DNA of 64,000 bases from an uncultured Porphyromonadaceae bacterium (GTDB lineage Bacteria; Bacteroidota; Bacteroidia; Bacteroidales; Muribaculaceae), in assembly GCA_937921035.1 (NCBI GenBank), contig CALEUL010000060.1:1-64000 (forward strand), written 5' to 3'. The position numbers and the translations under genes were made by a program. Every line of letters starts with the position of its first letter. Position 1 is the stretch's first letter. This document shows positions 1 through 9,060 of this stretch, piece after piece. The notes below the pieces were generated by a model that was given only the letters and a program-made list of their open reading frames with translations, was not told the DNA's origin and searched no databases.

Positions 1-41
1 CATTTTATTTACTGCCAGAGCCGCTTAGGCTAGGCTAATTT

Positions 42-572
42 TTAACGAACTATTGTCGTTTTGGACATATGGAGGGTTTCCTCCGTATAGTCCAGGGCGT
101 TGGCGTCAATGTCGAAATCGACGGCGCCGTGGAAGTGGTCGTGCAGCTTCGTGCCTACCTTTTCCGGAGCCAGCTGCATGGCTATCTCGGAGTAGTGCGA
201 GCCTTGGGATGGCTCGGTGATGTGTGCGAAAGAAGCATCGTCGCAAGCAATGCCGCCGTAGGCGATGGCGCGGTAGTGGCCCGGGGCCAGGTCGATGTTC
301 ATGCGCCAGTTCTCGTCGGCGAGGACATCGGTTGTTTCGGTAACGGTCTTCACGAAGTTGCCGTCGCCGTCGTAGAGGTGCAGGGTCAGGCAATCCACCT
401 GTCCCGGGAAGGCATTGGCCGACTCGAGATTATAGTCGTAGACGAAGCGCATGGACACGCCGCCGGGACACGGGTCGAGATCCTCAAAGACACTGCCGCA
501 CGAAGCGAGTGCGAGCACCGCGCATGTCATCACCGCGACGACCGCTTTGCCTGTCATTGAATGTCTTGTCAT
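42..572 (-). CDS. FimB/Mfa2-family fimbrial anchor lipoprotein, C-terminally truncated
   Basis: In related fimbriae the FimB/Mfa2 proteins are outer-membrane lipoproteins that anchor the shaft and limit its length. The 176-residue product has a signal peptide with lipobox LALASC (lipid Cys about residue 25). The family's start, DPCPGGVSMRFVYDYN, follows, and then the first beta-sandwich up to the ETLHMSKTTIVR segment. Family members usually run to about 300 residues, so the second domain is missing. After TTIVR a TAA stop comes at once, and no frame of the 41 bases left in the window restores the homology. It is the last gene of the fimbrial operon. Met6 is an alternative start. The family call is from recognised motifs; loss of function is inference. 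Confidence 0.75.
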   Translation of the reverse strand: MTRHSMTGKAVVAVMTCAVLALASCGSVFEDLDPCPGGVSMRFVYDYNLESANAFPGQVDCLTLHLYDGDGNFVKTVTETTDVLADENWRMNIDLAPGHYRAIAYGGIACDDASFAHITEPSQGSHYSEIAMQLAPEKVGTKLHDHFHGAVDFDIDANALDYTEETLHMSKTTIVR

Positions 573-679
573 ATTATAGCAGATTGCTTGAGATATTGGA
601 TTGGTTCAAAATTGATGATTGATGTTGCAGTTTGGCAACGATTTTTGCAGGCGATGCCGAACTGCCGGAGAAAAGATAT

Positions 680-764
680 TGTAGGGACGTGCCTTTGGCA
701 CGTCTGCCGCTAAAGCGCTGATGCTCAACAGCTATCGCTGACGTGCCAAAGGCACGTCCCTACA
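680..764. repeat. REP-like inverted pair, copy 1
   Basis: Two 25-bp arms in inverted orientation, at 680-704 and 740-764, begin TGTAGGGACGTGCC on their own strand. Each arm is also palindromic internally (GACGTGCC-TTT-GGCACGTC). The element sits between the Mfa1-like and Mfa2-like genes. Related copies occur at 32922, 37912 and 45129. The paired layout resembles bacterial REP/BIME elements. Confidence 0.8.
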
Positions 765-824
765 TTGGGAGGCATTCTACGGCAGTGTTGCAGAATCCTC
801 CCAAATGGCGGAGGTTTCGGGGGA

Positions 825-2519
825 TCAGAATTCGATGTTGTTGATGCGTACAGTCCAGGGACGGACTTCTACATCCACTTTGAAATAAACTTCGTAAGGT
901 TTGATCTCTGTGGGCGGTACGAAAGAAGCGAATTCAGAAATTTTGGTTACAGACAGTTTGTAAACATTGTTACGAACGGTTGCAAACTCATCAACTGCAA
1001 CTGTTGTAGGCTCAGCAGAAGGATTATGCTGGTTGAAATAGTAATAATAGCAATAGTATTTGCCATCCTTCGGCCAATAAATGCTGATATTGTGGGTCAG
1101 GACAGTTTTATTGGCTTCAATAGCGCCTGTTTTATAGTTAGTGGTAGTAACATTGCCTGCTTCATCAACTTCATAACTAAATACAGCGTTGACATCATCA
1201 AACATGGTAGTACTCGGATTGTTATGTGCTGTCTGGCAAAGTTGCTGTGCATTTGCATACATCTTTGTGCCATACAAGAACATGGGATTTGTGCCATCGG
1301 GCTGAATAGTCGTACCCCCGACAGTAACAGGATCCAATGTCATCTCGGCCTCAAATACGAAACCGGTAGCTTCATTCGTCGGGAATGTCGTGGCACCTGT
1401 CGGATAAGTATTCTCGGTGCAATAACGCCAGATACGGTAACCGAGCTTATCTGCATCGTCAGTCGCATTCCACGGAGAATCATTATCTTCATCTTTTTTG
1501 CCGTCAACAAAATCCTGAAGGTTGCACCACTCGGAAGCTTCTGTAATAACTTTTGTCGGATCGAAACTTTCGGCAGCGTCGCCAGATTCATTTACGAATG
1601 TCAAACCGTTTAAGAACGTACGTGTTGCAGGAGTTGTTAGCAATGATGTAAAGTCATAATCAGATGCTGTGGCTCCCGGGCACAATGTTACTTTGCCGTC
1701 TGCGGCAGTTATGCGGGGCAGATAGTAGAAACGGTCGCGCATGTTGAACAGAGCGGCACGGGTCAATTTTACAGAACCCACCTTTGCACCGGTGCCATCA
1801 TTGATATCGTAAGTCAGAGCGATTTTTTTCCCTGCTTCATCTTTTGCCGTAGCACCGTCCTTGTAGTCAAAACGGACAGCTGTACGCATAACTTCAAGCG
1901 GATTGTCTTTTGTAGTTAATTGCCAAGCTTTATCCTTATCAGTAGCAGCTTTCAGTTCAGCCTCAGTACCTAATTTAGACTCATAAATCTCATGGTTCGT
2001 CATCAGGAAACCATCATCTATCCATGTCTTGGCAAGGTCTGCAGCAGAACCGGCGCACACATCATTCAATAACTCGTCAGTGCCATCAAGTGTCACATCT
2101 TTGGCAAGACCCTTTACCTTGTCGACCAAAGTGGATGTAGGATTGCAATATGCAAAAAGATATACATTTTGACCTGCTTTTTCAAAAAGGCTTGCCTTGT
2201 CCTCAAAACAAATTGTGAACTTGTTTTCCACAGGTGCATCAACAGAGCCAGAATATGCATAGGTGATAAAAGTGTACGGTGCTGTATCTTCTGCTTTTTC
2301 TGCAAGGACTACAAGCAGACTGCTGACCTTATTCTCGTAATCCTTACCTGTTTCCGTACCATCGGACGCCTCTGCACGACTACCCTTAGGCATTGAAAAA
2401 TTAACTGTGGCATAGAAGCCGTCTCCGCTATCGGGTGTAGGAGCGGGAGCGGGTTCATCGCTTGAGCAGCTCGACATTGCAAGCGCCAGAAGCGGAACTA
2501 AGAAAAATGATTTTCTCAT
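825..2519 (-). CDS. Mfa1-like major fimbrial shaft lipoprotein
   Basis: This is the probable structural subunit of an Mfa1/FimA-type fimbria. Such subunits are exported as lipoproteins, cleaved by an Arg-specific protease and polymerised by donor-strand exchange. The 564-residue product has a lipobox (ALAMSSC, Cys18) and an acidic/proline linker. The N-terminal domain begins FYATVNFSMPKGSRAE, where the Arg could be a maturation site. The C-terminus ends with a strand of the type EVRPWTVRINNIEF, as in Mfa1 homologues. It lies downstream of DUF3868 and DUF3575 genes and upstream of an Mfa2-like gene. The gene looks more AT-rich than its neighbours, as is common for variable fimbrillins. The exact subfamily is uncertain. 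Confidence 0.8.
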   Translation of the reverse strand: MRKSFFLVPLLALAMSSCSSDEPAPAPTPDSGDGFYATVNFSMPKGSRAEASDGTETGKDYENKVSSLLVVLAEKAEDTAPYTFITYAYSGSVDAPVENKFTICFEDKASLFEKAGQNVYLFAYCNPTSTLVDKVKGLAKDVTLDGTDELLNDVCAGSAADLAKTWIDDGFLMTNHEIYESKLGTEAELKAATDKDKAWQLTTKDNPLEVMRTAVRFDYKDGATAKDEAGKKIALTYDINDGTGAKVGSVKLTRAALFNMRDRFYYLPRITAADGKVTLCPGATASDYDFTSLLTTPATRTFLNGLTFVNESGDAAESFDPTKVITEASEWCNLQDFVDGKKDEDNDSPWNATDDADKLGYRIWRYCTENTYPTGATTFPTNEATGFVFEAEMTLDPVTVGGTTIQPDGTNPMFLYGTKMYANAQQLCQTAHNNPSTTMFDDVNAVFSYEVDEAGNVTTTNYKTGAIEANKTVLTHNISIYWPKDGKYYCYYYYFNQHNPSAEPTTVAVDEFATVRNNVYKLSVTKISEFASFVPPTEIKPYEVYFKVDVEVRPWTVRINNIEF

Positions 2520-2549
2520 AATTGAAAATTTAGAAATTTATTAATTGAT

Positions 2550-4013
2550 TTATTTGTTTTTATTCATGTATTTGGTTTTCTCGTTAAGCTCGTCGAGCGT
2601 CTTGCGCGCCTGTTCAAGCCCCATTTCCTCGGCCTCTTTCAGATAAGTGCGGGCTGTTTCGAAATCCCGGCTGCGGATTGCAAGACATCCTCGCGCATAT
2701 ACCGCCTCGGCCGAGTTGCCCGCTTTCTTGAGGTAGCGTTCGGCGCCGTACAGGTCGCCGCGGCGCATCGCCGCGTTCGCTGCGTTGAGGTTCGCTATCG
2801 TGTCTGTCGGGAACATCACTACTGCCGTCTCGAATACATCGGAGAATTCATCGCTCCCCGGTTCAAGTGTGCTTGCGGCCACATAGAACTCGTTCTGGTC
2901 CAGATTCTGCGGACGAGTCTTCATAATACGCAGAATCTCGGCTGCGTCTACGAACGAACGGACGGTGTACGCCACGCGGTAATCCGTATGGCGCAGCGAC
3001 GGATAGAAAGCCTCTTTCATAAAACGGTATTCCTCCGGATAGAGGTCCTTTATGCGCTGCTCCTTCGGGTCCGGTTCCATATCGCTGTCGATAATCGCAA
3101 GTATTTCGGACCGGTGGACCAGATTCGATTTTTCCACAGCTACACGAAGCCCGGCCCAGTCCTCTGGTTCGAAATCGGCGATAACCACCGCATTGCCGAA
3201 GTCATATAGATTGTCTATGTAATTCTTCACCGCGTCCGTACGGTTCGTCGCCAGGAATCTGTTATGCGCGTAGGGGCTCTCCGGCGATGCGAAACCTTTC
3301 AGGAACACGGTGTCGATCTTCGCGTCAGGGTCCGTGCGCACTGTGTCTATAGTAGCTGTTATTTTAGCCAGTTCCGCTGTATTGTTGCGGTACTCGGGGT
3401 CGATTCGGTATTTGTCCACACGGAACTCAACGTTCGCGCGTCCACGCAGCGAGCGGTGCTTCGTAACCTCGCCCTTCGGGCGTATATACACCAGTTCGGG
3501 GAAGAAAACGGCAGCGTTCAGGAAATCTTCCTGAATCTCGGGGAAGATACAGCTGCCGATAACACCGTAGTCGGTAAAGCTGATATGGTTGCAGCACCCG
3601 CGGTCCACTCGCTGCATTGCAAGCAATGCGCCGTTCATCCACGACTCATAAGGAATCATTGTGCTGTACACAACCGAATCGGGCATATCCTTGGCCCGGA
3701 ATTTTATTGCGGCGGGGTCCGAGGCAAGCGTATCGCCGCCGTTGCGAAGGTAGTAGTAGTATCGTTTTCGGCCGTATACTGCAACTGGGGGTAAGTCGAG
3801 CGAATCGGGTGCGTTAACAAGTCGTGGCCTCAGCACCACACTGCTGTTCGACTCAACCCCAAGGTCCTTGAGGTCTACTGTCATGCCAACCGACAGATAG
3901 TTCCCGTTACGCTCAGTACTGAAGTTGTCGATGGCTACCTTGTCCACAATGACATCGGCCACTGCCGCGGCGGCGACAACGAATATAGCAGAAGTTATAA
4001 ATATCCTTTTCAT
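2550..4013 (-). CDS. DUF3868 fimbrial-cluster protein with C-terminal TPR-like repeats
   Basis: The 487-residue protein has a cleavable signal peptide (about residues 1-19, ending in AVADVIV). A DUF3868-type domain (about 20-135) opens with VDNFSTERNGNYLSVGMTVDL-like sequence. A middle region follows with an OmpA-like segment around FLKGFASPES. The C-terminal part is helical, with alanine-rich TPR-like repeats (about 390-480: NLNAANAAMRRGDLYGAERY). DUF3868 proteins are found beside DUF3575 proteins and fimbrillins in Bacteroidales, and an assembly or periplasmic role is assumed. The gene sits 16 bp after the DUF3575 gene and 30 bp before the shaft gene, so co-transcription is likely. Confidence 0.75.
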   Translation of the reverse strand: MKRIFITSAIFVVAAAAVADVIVDKVAIDNFSTERNGNYLSVGMTVDLKDLGVESNSSVVLRPRLVNAPDSLDLPPVAVYGRKRYYYYLRNGGDTLASDPAAIKFRAKDMPDSVVYSTMIPYESWMNGALLAMQRVDRGCCNHISFTDYGVIGSCIFPEIQEDFLNAAVFFPELVYIRPKGEVTKHRSLRGRANVEFRVDKYRIDPEYRNNTAELAKITATIDTVRTDPDAKIDTVFLKGFASPESPYAHNRFLATNRTDAVKNYIDNLYDFGNAVVIADFEPEDWAGLRVAVEKSNLVHRSEILAIIDSDMEPDPKEQRIKDLYPEEYRFMKEAFYPSLRHTDYRVAYTVRSFVDAAEILRIMKTRPQNLDQNEFYVAASTLEPGSDEFSDVFETAVVMFPTDTIANLNAANAAMRRGDLYGAERYLKKAGNSAEAVYARGCLAIRSRDFETARTYLKEAEEMGLEQARKTLDELNEKTKYMNKNK

Positions 4014-4028
4014 AGTCGTGCCGTTCTT

Positions 4029-4616
4029 TTAGAATAAGTACACCAGATTGATTGCGGCCTTTGTCGGGCCGACGTAGTTATGATTGCCCTTGTCTATGCG
4101 TGTGCCGCAGTGAGCGCACGGATACACATCGTAGTGCGCGTAAATCCACCCGATGCCTATCTCCGCCTCAAGGTTCCAGTGCTTGCCAAGAATCCACGCA
4201 TAGCCGTAGCCTACGCCTACTCCCGCGTTCCAGCCCTGGTAACGCTTGTCCTTTAGCTGTGAGAAGTCCGTGCCGAGGAATTTTCCAAGACCTCCGATAT
4301 TGCCGGTGTTGAACTCTCCGCCAACAGCATGTACACCGAGGAAATGACCGCTCAATCGGTCGCAAAACCAATAGCGGCCCTCTGGCATTACCCACCAGTG
4401 CTTCCACTTGTGGCCGTTAACCGTCCAGTTGTTGAAGCTCCCCGATAGTTCGGCACTCCACTTGGGGGCAAGACCCACTTCTACACCAAGATTGATGTTG
4501 AGTGCGGCATCGTCGAGCACGTTGGTCTTTACTGCCACACGCTGGCCGCTGAAACTCAGCGCAGTTCCACCAACCACAACAATTGCGAGTAATATCTTAC
4601 GTATAATCTGAGTCAT
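4029..4616 (-). CDS. DUF3575 outer-membrane-type protein of the fimbrial operon
   Basis: The 195-residue protein has an N-terminal signal peptide (about residues 1-24, ending FSGQRVAVKTN). The rest is rich in alternating beta strands typical of DUF3575: NINLGVEVGLAPKWSAELSGSFNNW, a PEGRYWF motif, HFLGVHAVGGEFN, and a terminal Phe (NLVYLF), as in outer-membrane barrels. It is the first gene of the minus-strand fimbrial operon. In Bacteroidales this family lies beside DUF3868 and Mfa/Fim genes, but no biochemical function is established. No clear TAnnTTTG box was found just upstream, so the promoter is not placed. Confidence 0.75.
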   Translation of the reverse strand: MTQIIRKILLAIVVVGGTALSFSGQRVAVKTNVLDDAALNINLGVEVGLAPKWSAELSGSFNNWTVNGHKWKHWWVMPEGRYWFCDRLSGHFLGVHAVGGEFNTGNIGGLGKFLGTDFSQLKDKRYQGWNAGVGVGYGYAWILGKHWNLEAEIGIGWIYAHYDVYPCAHCGTRIDKGNHNYVGPTKAAINLVYLF

Positions 4617-5427
4617 AGCGATGGCATATATAAATAAAATCCGCGGAGCCGGTAAATATCTGGCAACTCTACGGACAGAAATTCTGCTCTAAGATCGTAA
4701 TTTCTGCTCATACATCATACTGTACCCGGTATTAATATAATTCTTCTCGGCTTCCGAAAACCCGGGAAAACTCGTTCGGAGGTCGGTCATAGGATTATCT
4801 GCATATGGCAGACATGGTATCTACAATAGATTAAAGTAAGGCGAAATGGATTATAACGGTTGGTCTATCAAAAAAATCTGTACTGCAAAAAAATTGCACT
4901 ATCTGGAAAACTCCGAGGCTAACAGAAAAGTATTGAATCTCAAAAATTAGAATCCTTATCGGTATCTTGTTTAATCATCTCTCTTTTGCGGCACGGATTG
5001 TTTAAGGTCTACGAAAAATATCTGAACAACAGCTTGTTATCATAAATTTCATACTCCTGGAATTCCTCATCTGCCGATGTGCCGCTTTCTGGCAGACCGA
5101 AATTCACCTAAAACATCGTCAAAGATAGACCTTCTTATTGAAACTAAAAAATAAAAAACACATAATTTTGCTACTTTTTTAAATACCCCCCCCGGTTTTA
5201 ACTTTGGTTAACATATATACAACTATCCGGCCCATTCCGGTGCGGGACAGGCTTAAAATCATGTTCCGTGCAGATAAACCACTGCCCGGAAACTCCCCGG
5301 CGGATTCCGGCCCATCCTCCAAGGACGCCGCAAATGCTCCGCCGGAGCTAAATAACCAATTTCAACCTCCATGTGCCAGAGCGCACGGGGGTCCTTACGA
5401 TTGTTTTACAGATACCGTGTGCGAGAT
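4617..5427. other. Long intergenic region upstream of the fimbrial operon
   Basis: About 0.8 kb without a convincing gene. It holds a plus-strand -7-like box (TAATTTTGC, 5163-5171), a run of eight C (5186-5193), and directly after it a second box TAACTTTGG (5199-5207). The plus-strand reading frame at 5204-5497 has no recognisable family, no export signal and odd composition, and is not called. The left half is AT-rich and shows nothing further. Confidence 0.5.
5186..5207 (+). promoter_or_regulatory. C8 homopolymer tract abutting a -7 box
   Basis: Eight consecutive C (5186-5193) are followed by a TTTTAACTTTGGTTAAC segment that contains a Bacteroidetes-type -7 box at 5199-5207. A nearly identical layout recurs at 5700-5722. 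A homopolymer located between the -33 and -7 positions could alter promoter spacing by slippage. That is inference; only the tract and box are seen. Confidence 0.4.
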
Positions 5428-5673
5428 TCAGATTTCTGCGTCCTGGTTAACTATCTTCCAGGAATTGATGTATATTTCTGTGCTGATCCAACGGTAATCG
5501 GGATCGAGGAACAGCACCATCGAATAATCGTCACGATAATCAAGATAATCCTGGTCGGACAGTTGTGCGTCTTTGCCTTTTACCAACAGCGCATAGTCTA
5601 CCAGTGGAATGGATGCAACCAGAGAATGGTCGGCATCATTAGAGCAAGAAATTGAAATCGCAAAACTTTCCAC
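5428..5673 (-). pseudogene. Orphan C-terminal fragment of an Mfa2/FimB-type fimbrial anchor
   Basis: The 81-residue frame matches the end of Mfa2/FimB proteins: IPLVDYALLVKGKDAQ, then SDQDYLDYRDDYSMVLFLD, and the terminal strand STEIYINSWKIVNQDAEI. The natural end of the family is present, but the first two thirds are absent. The listed start is an internal-looking GTG, and in frame the sequence extends back only to a TAA near 5711. It may be the remnant of a second fimbrial operon or the displaced half of the anchor truncated at 42-572. A C9/G9 tract lies 27 bp upstream of its start. Confidence 0.65.
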
Positions 5674-5699
5674 CTCCGGTTTTGCAAATTTTTCATTTA

Positions 5700-5722
5700 C
5701 CCCCCCCCATTTTTAACTTTGC
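5700..5722 (+). promoter_or_regulatory. C9 homopolymer tract abutting a -7 box; candidate promoter of the 5857 gene
   Basis: Nine C (5700-5708) precede TTTTTAACTTTGCTTAAC, which contains a good -7 box TAACTTTGC at 5714-5722. It lies about 135 bp upstream of the secreted multidomain gene, on the same strand. On the minus strand the tract reads ATG followed by G. With nine G this ATG hits a stop after a few codons. With eight G it would be in frame with the Mfa2 fragment at 5428-5673. Slippage is inference. Confidence 0.45.
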
Positions 5723-5856
5723 TTAACAATACCACTACTATTCTACTCTTCTCTTAGTATAAAAATTGACATCCCGTACACAAAAGTCCTTGTGGGCTAG
5801 GATATATGGCTATTATTATATACTTTTGTAATCGAATCCTATACCAACCCATTCCG

Positions 5857-8800
5857 ATGAATTCAGTTATCAAAATTTTTCTTTCTTTCTGCAAGCCTTG
5901 CGCAGCCGCTATTGTGGCATCCGGTTTTGCGGTATCGGCGGCAGAACCGCTGCCTTTCACCGAAACCTTCGACTCCGCCGAAGGCTTCGCACGATTTTTT
6001 GTAAACAACGCTAACAACGACAGTTACACATGGCAGTACAATGCTTCCGAAAAGTTGGCAGAGTACAATTTCAGCCCGGACAACGCTGCCGACGACTGGC
6101 TGTTCTCCCCTGCTTTCGACCTTAAAGCAGGAAGAAACTACCGCCTCTCCTACAAGCGGCACAAACGCAACTACAGCGCTCGGGAGCGCCTTGCCGTTAC
6201 CATCGGTCACGACACCGATCCGGCAAGCCACCGACAGATTGTGGAGGGCGACGACCACGTGGCCGAGATACACCCTACCGAACAGAAGGTAGATTTCACC
6301 GTCGCTGCCGACGGCTCATATCACATCGGCTTCCACTGCCTGTCCCCAAAAGACCTCTACTACGTTAAACTGGACGATGTTATGCTCGAGGAAGTGCTCG
6401 ACATCCCTGTACCGGCACCCGTATCCGATTTTTCTGTAACTCCCGCTGCCGAAGGCGCCTTGAGTGCGCACATTGCATTCTCCGTACCGGCGACAGATGA
6501 ATCCGGAGCACCTGTCTCAGACCTCACACAGGCCGAACTATACCGTTCGGACACAGGTCAGGCAATAAAAGTATGGACCGGCATTGCCGCAGGCGACGCA
6601 CTCGTGTTCGACGATACCGTTCTGTCTCCCGGCAACTACAAATATTCCGCCGTGGTTAAGAACAAGGGTGGCAAAAGCGCCGAAACATCAGTATCGGTAT
6701 ATATAGGCCCCGACACTCCTCGTCCGGTTACCGGTATTTCCGCAAAAGAGAACGCCGACCATTCCGTAACCATTAGCTGGAACGCTCCCGACGGCGACAC
6801 CGGCGTCAATGGTGGCTTCTCGCCAGCTTCGGCTCTCCTATATAATATTGTCGACGGCTCTGGACGCGAGGTTGCTGCCGGAATTGCAGCCACTACATTC
6901 ACCGATACGGAAATCCCATACACCGAATATCAGCCACAGCAGGTGCTGGCATACACCGTAACCGCCGTTAATGGCTCGCTCGTTTCTTCCGATACCGATT
7001 CGGATCCCGTAATCGCCGGAACGCCATACCTGGCGCCGGCCGAGGAATCGTTCATGTTCGCCACCACCACTTATTACCCCTGGTACGGACAGAACCTCTT
7101 CTCCGAAGAAGGTTCATACTGGCAGTGCGTTACATACGGAGCTTCCCCCCGTGCCGACGCACGCGACGACGACGCCGGTCTGATTACTTTCCGCTCTATG
7201 GCCGCCCCTATGGGTGCTACAGAACGCTTCTGCTCGCCCAAATTCGATATCGGAAACCTTAAACACCCCACGGTGAGCTTCTACATGAACCACACCTCGG
7301 GCGACGACTCCGACAGTATCGGCCTTGATGTGGCAGTCGACGGCGGAGAATTCTCTCAGGTCGGCGACGCCATTGCCCTGGGCGCAGCAAACGCCGGATG
7401 GCAGCTCCACACATTCCCTCTCAACATTCCCGAAGGCGCAAAAACAATTCAGCTTGCCCTGAGAGGCACCGCAGCTCAAGGACACAACATTCACATCGAC
7501 GTCATACGCGTGTTCGACGACCTTGTGGACTTCACAGTTACCGGTATAGAACACTCTGCCCGCCTTACACCTTCGCAGGAATATATAATCAGCGGAAAAC
7601 TCCTCAACTGCGGCAACAGAACTTCGCAGAAACAGGTGTCCGTAACACTTAACAACGAGGAAGCAGACATAGACGTGCTTGCCTTCGACGCTCCCGCTCC
7701 TGGCGAGGCCGTTGAGTTCAGTTTCTCCATAATCGAACCGGTTACAAAAGCCGGCAACGACATCGTTTATTCCCTCCTTGTCGCCAACGACGACGACGAG
7801 AACCCCGCAAACGATATCGCTTCGTTCACCGCCGCATGCGAAATGCCGCCATACCCCGCTGTCGCCGCGCTGAAAGGCTGTGCCGACGGAAAGACCGTTA
7901 CTCTCGAATGGACCCCTTCCGAACCCTACAAGGACTATCCCCTGACTACCGACGGATTCGAAACCTACGAAGCTTTCGCTATCGACGGAGCAGGTCCCTG
8001 GAAATTCGTGGATATGGACAAGGCATACACCGGCGAGAACGAAGACGCCACTCTGCCATACCCCAACGCAACAGCTAAAATGGCATACCAGGTATATAAT
8101 CCCGAAAAAGCGGGTGTCGACCTCGCCGACTCGTGGGGACAGGACTGGGCAAGCTATCAGGGTGCCCAGTATCTGGCAAGCATGTACAACGCCGACAATT
8201 CCGCTAACGACGACTGGCTGATATCGCCCGAAATATCGGCCGACAAACCTGTCTCGTTCATGGCAAGGGCCCTCACAAACGGCTATAAGAAAGAAACCAT
8301 CGAAATATATTATTCCGCCTCCTCCGACAATATTGCCGATTTCCGGCTGTTCGCATCCGAATCCTGCCCGGCTGAGTGGATACAGTATACATACTGGCTC
8401 CCCGCCGAAGCCCGATACTTCGCTATACGCCACACAACACCCGTGGCATACTGCTTTATGCTCGATAACCTCGAATGCGCGCACCTGTCGTCTGAACCGA
8501 CACTCGTTCAGCCCGAAAGCTACAATATATATCGCGACAACGAGTATATCGCAAACGTTACCGGAACAAGCTACACCGAGGAAGCTCCGGAAGCCGACAA
8601 AGATTACCAGTACGCCGTATCAGCAGTCTTCCCCCAGGGAGAATCGGGTGCGGCAGGAGTCAGGGTTACTACTGGCGATAACTCCGGCATCTCAGGCATC
8701 GGAGCACGGACACAGGCTTGGGGTGGCGTCGGCTGCATAGTTGTAGAAACTTCCGCCGCCACAGCATGCACCGTGTGCGACACAGCCGGACGCACAGTCG

Positions 8801-8901
8801 CCGCCGCCGAACTGCCGGAGGGACGCTCTACATTAGCCGCCGCTCCCGGCATATACATTGTTCGCGCGGGTATAACCATATTACGCGTAATAGTAAAATA
8901 A
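5857..8901 (+). CDS. Large secreted multidomain protein (choice-of-anchor J, FN3, C-terminal sorting tail)
   Basis: The start was set at ATG 5857 because it gives a normal signal peptide (MNSVIKIFLSFCKPCAAAIV, cleavage near SAAEP); the frame is open upstream to 5806. The 1014-residue product has choice-of-anchor J-like modules at about 35-190, 410-560 and 690-860, recognisable by FDSAEGFARFF, DDWLFSPAFDL and DDWLISPEIS. FN3-like segments lie between them (SVTISWNAPDGDTG). The last ~70 residues (TAGRTVAAAEL to GIYIVRAGITILRVIVK) resemble type IX secretion sorting tails. It is a likely surface or secreted binding protein; the ligand is unknown. The gene is monocistronic, with a strong terminator behind it and a possible promoter at 5714. 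Confidence 0.8.
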   Translation: MNSVIKIFLSFCKPCAAAIVASGFAVSAAEPLPFTETFDSAEGFARFFVNNANNDSYTWQYNASEKLAEYNFSPDNAADDWLFSPAFDLKAGRNYRLSYKRHKRNYSARERLAVTIGHDTDPASHRQIVEGDDHVAEIHPTEQKVDFTVAADGSYHIGFHCLSPKDLYYVKLDDVMLEEVLDIPVPAPVSDFSVTPAAEGALSAHIAFSVPATDESGAPVSDLTQAELYRSDTGQAIKVWTGIAAGDALVFDDTVLSPGNYKYSAVVKNKGGKSAETSVSVYIGPDTPRPVTGISAKENADHSVTISWNAPDGDTGVNGGFSPASALLYNIVDGSGREVAAGIAATTFTDTEIPYTEYQPQQVLAYTVTAVNGSLVSSDTDSDPVIAGTPYLAPAEESFMFATTTYYPWYGQNLFSEEGSYWQCVTYGASPRADARDDDAGLITFRSMAAPMGATERFCSPKFDIGNLKHPTVSFYMNHTSGDDSDSIGLDVAVDGGEFSQVGDAIALGAANAGWQLHTFPLNIPEGAKTIQLALRGTAAQGHNIHIDVIRVFDDLVDFTVTGIEHSARLTPSQEYIISGKLLNCGNRTSQKQVSVTLNNEEADIDVLAFDAPAPGEAVEFSFSIIEPVTKAGNDIVYSLLVANDDDENPANDIASFTAACEMPPYPAVAALKGCADGKTVTLEWTPSEPYKDYPLTTDGFETYEAFAIDGAGPWKFVDMDKAYTGENEDATLPYPNATAKMAYQVYNPEKAGVDLADSWGQDWASYQGAQYLASMYNADNSANDDWLISPEISADKPVSFMARALTNGYKKETIEIYYSASSDNIADFRLFASESCPAEWIQYTYWLPAEARYFAIRHTTPVAYCFMLDNLECAHLSSEPTLVQPESYNIYRDNEYIANVTGTSYTEEAPEADKDYQYAVSAVFPQGESGAAGVRVTTGDNSGISGIGARTQAWGGVGCIVVETSAATACTVCDTAGRTVAAAELPEGRSTLAAAPGIYIVRAGITILRVIVK

Positions 8902-8923
8902 CCGCACTACAGACAGTATAATG

Positions 8924-8955
8924 GAACCGCACCGTGGCTGGTGCGGTTCTTTTTT
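8924..8955 (+). terminator. Rho-independent terminator after the secreted multidomain gene
   Basis: Arms GAACCGCACC (8924-8933) and GGTGCGGTTC (8940-8949) pair perfectly around a 6-base loop and are followed by six T. Confidence 0.9.
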
Positions 8956-9005
8956 ATATTTATATGTTTTACGGCATGTTTCATTGTTGGATGCGAATAA
9001 AAATG

Positions 9006-9014
9006 TAACTTCGC
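9006..9014 (+). promoter_or_regulatory. Candidate -7 box of the glycogen operon
   Basis: TAACTTCGC lies 46 bp before the debranching-enzyme start. It differs from the Bacteroidetes -7 consensus TAnnTTTGC at one position. No clear -33 TTTG was found. Confidence 0.45.
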
Positions 9015-9060
9015 AAAAATAATAATCTTCGCACTAACACATTCCTAACAAAACCATAAA

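Noticed and set aside
5204..5497. A 97-residue plus-strand frame in the spacer upstream of the fimbrial operon
   Set aside because: No export signal, family motif or plausible start site. It overlaps the end of the Mfa2 fragment on the other strand, which has real homology.
7114..8484. A 456-residue minus-strand frame within the secreted multidomain gene
   Set aside because: It is antisense to convincing choice-of-anchor and FN3 sequence. The translation is Cys/Val/Gly-rich and matches nothing recognisable.
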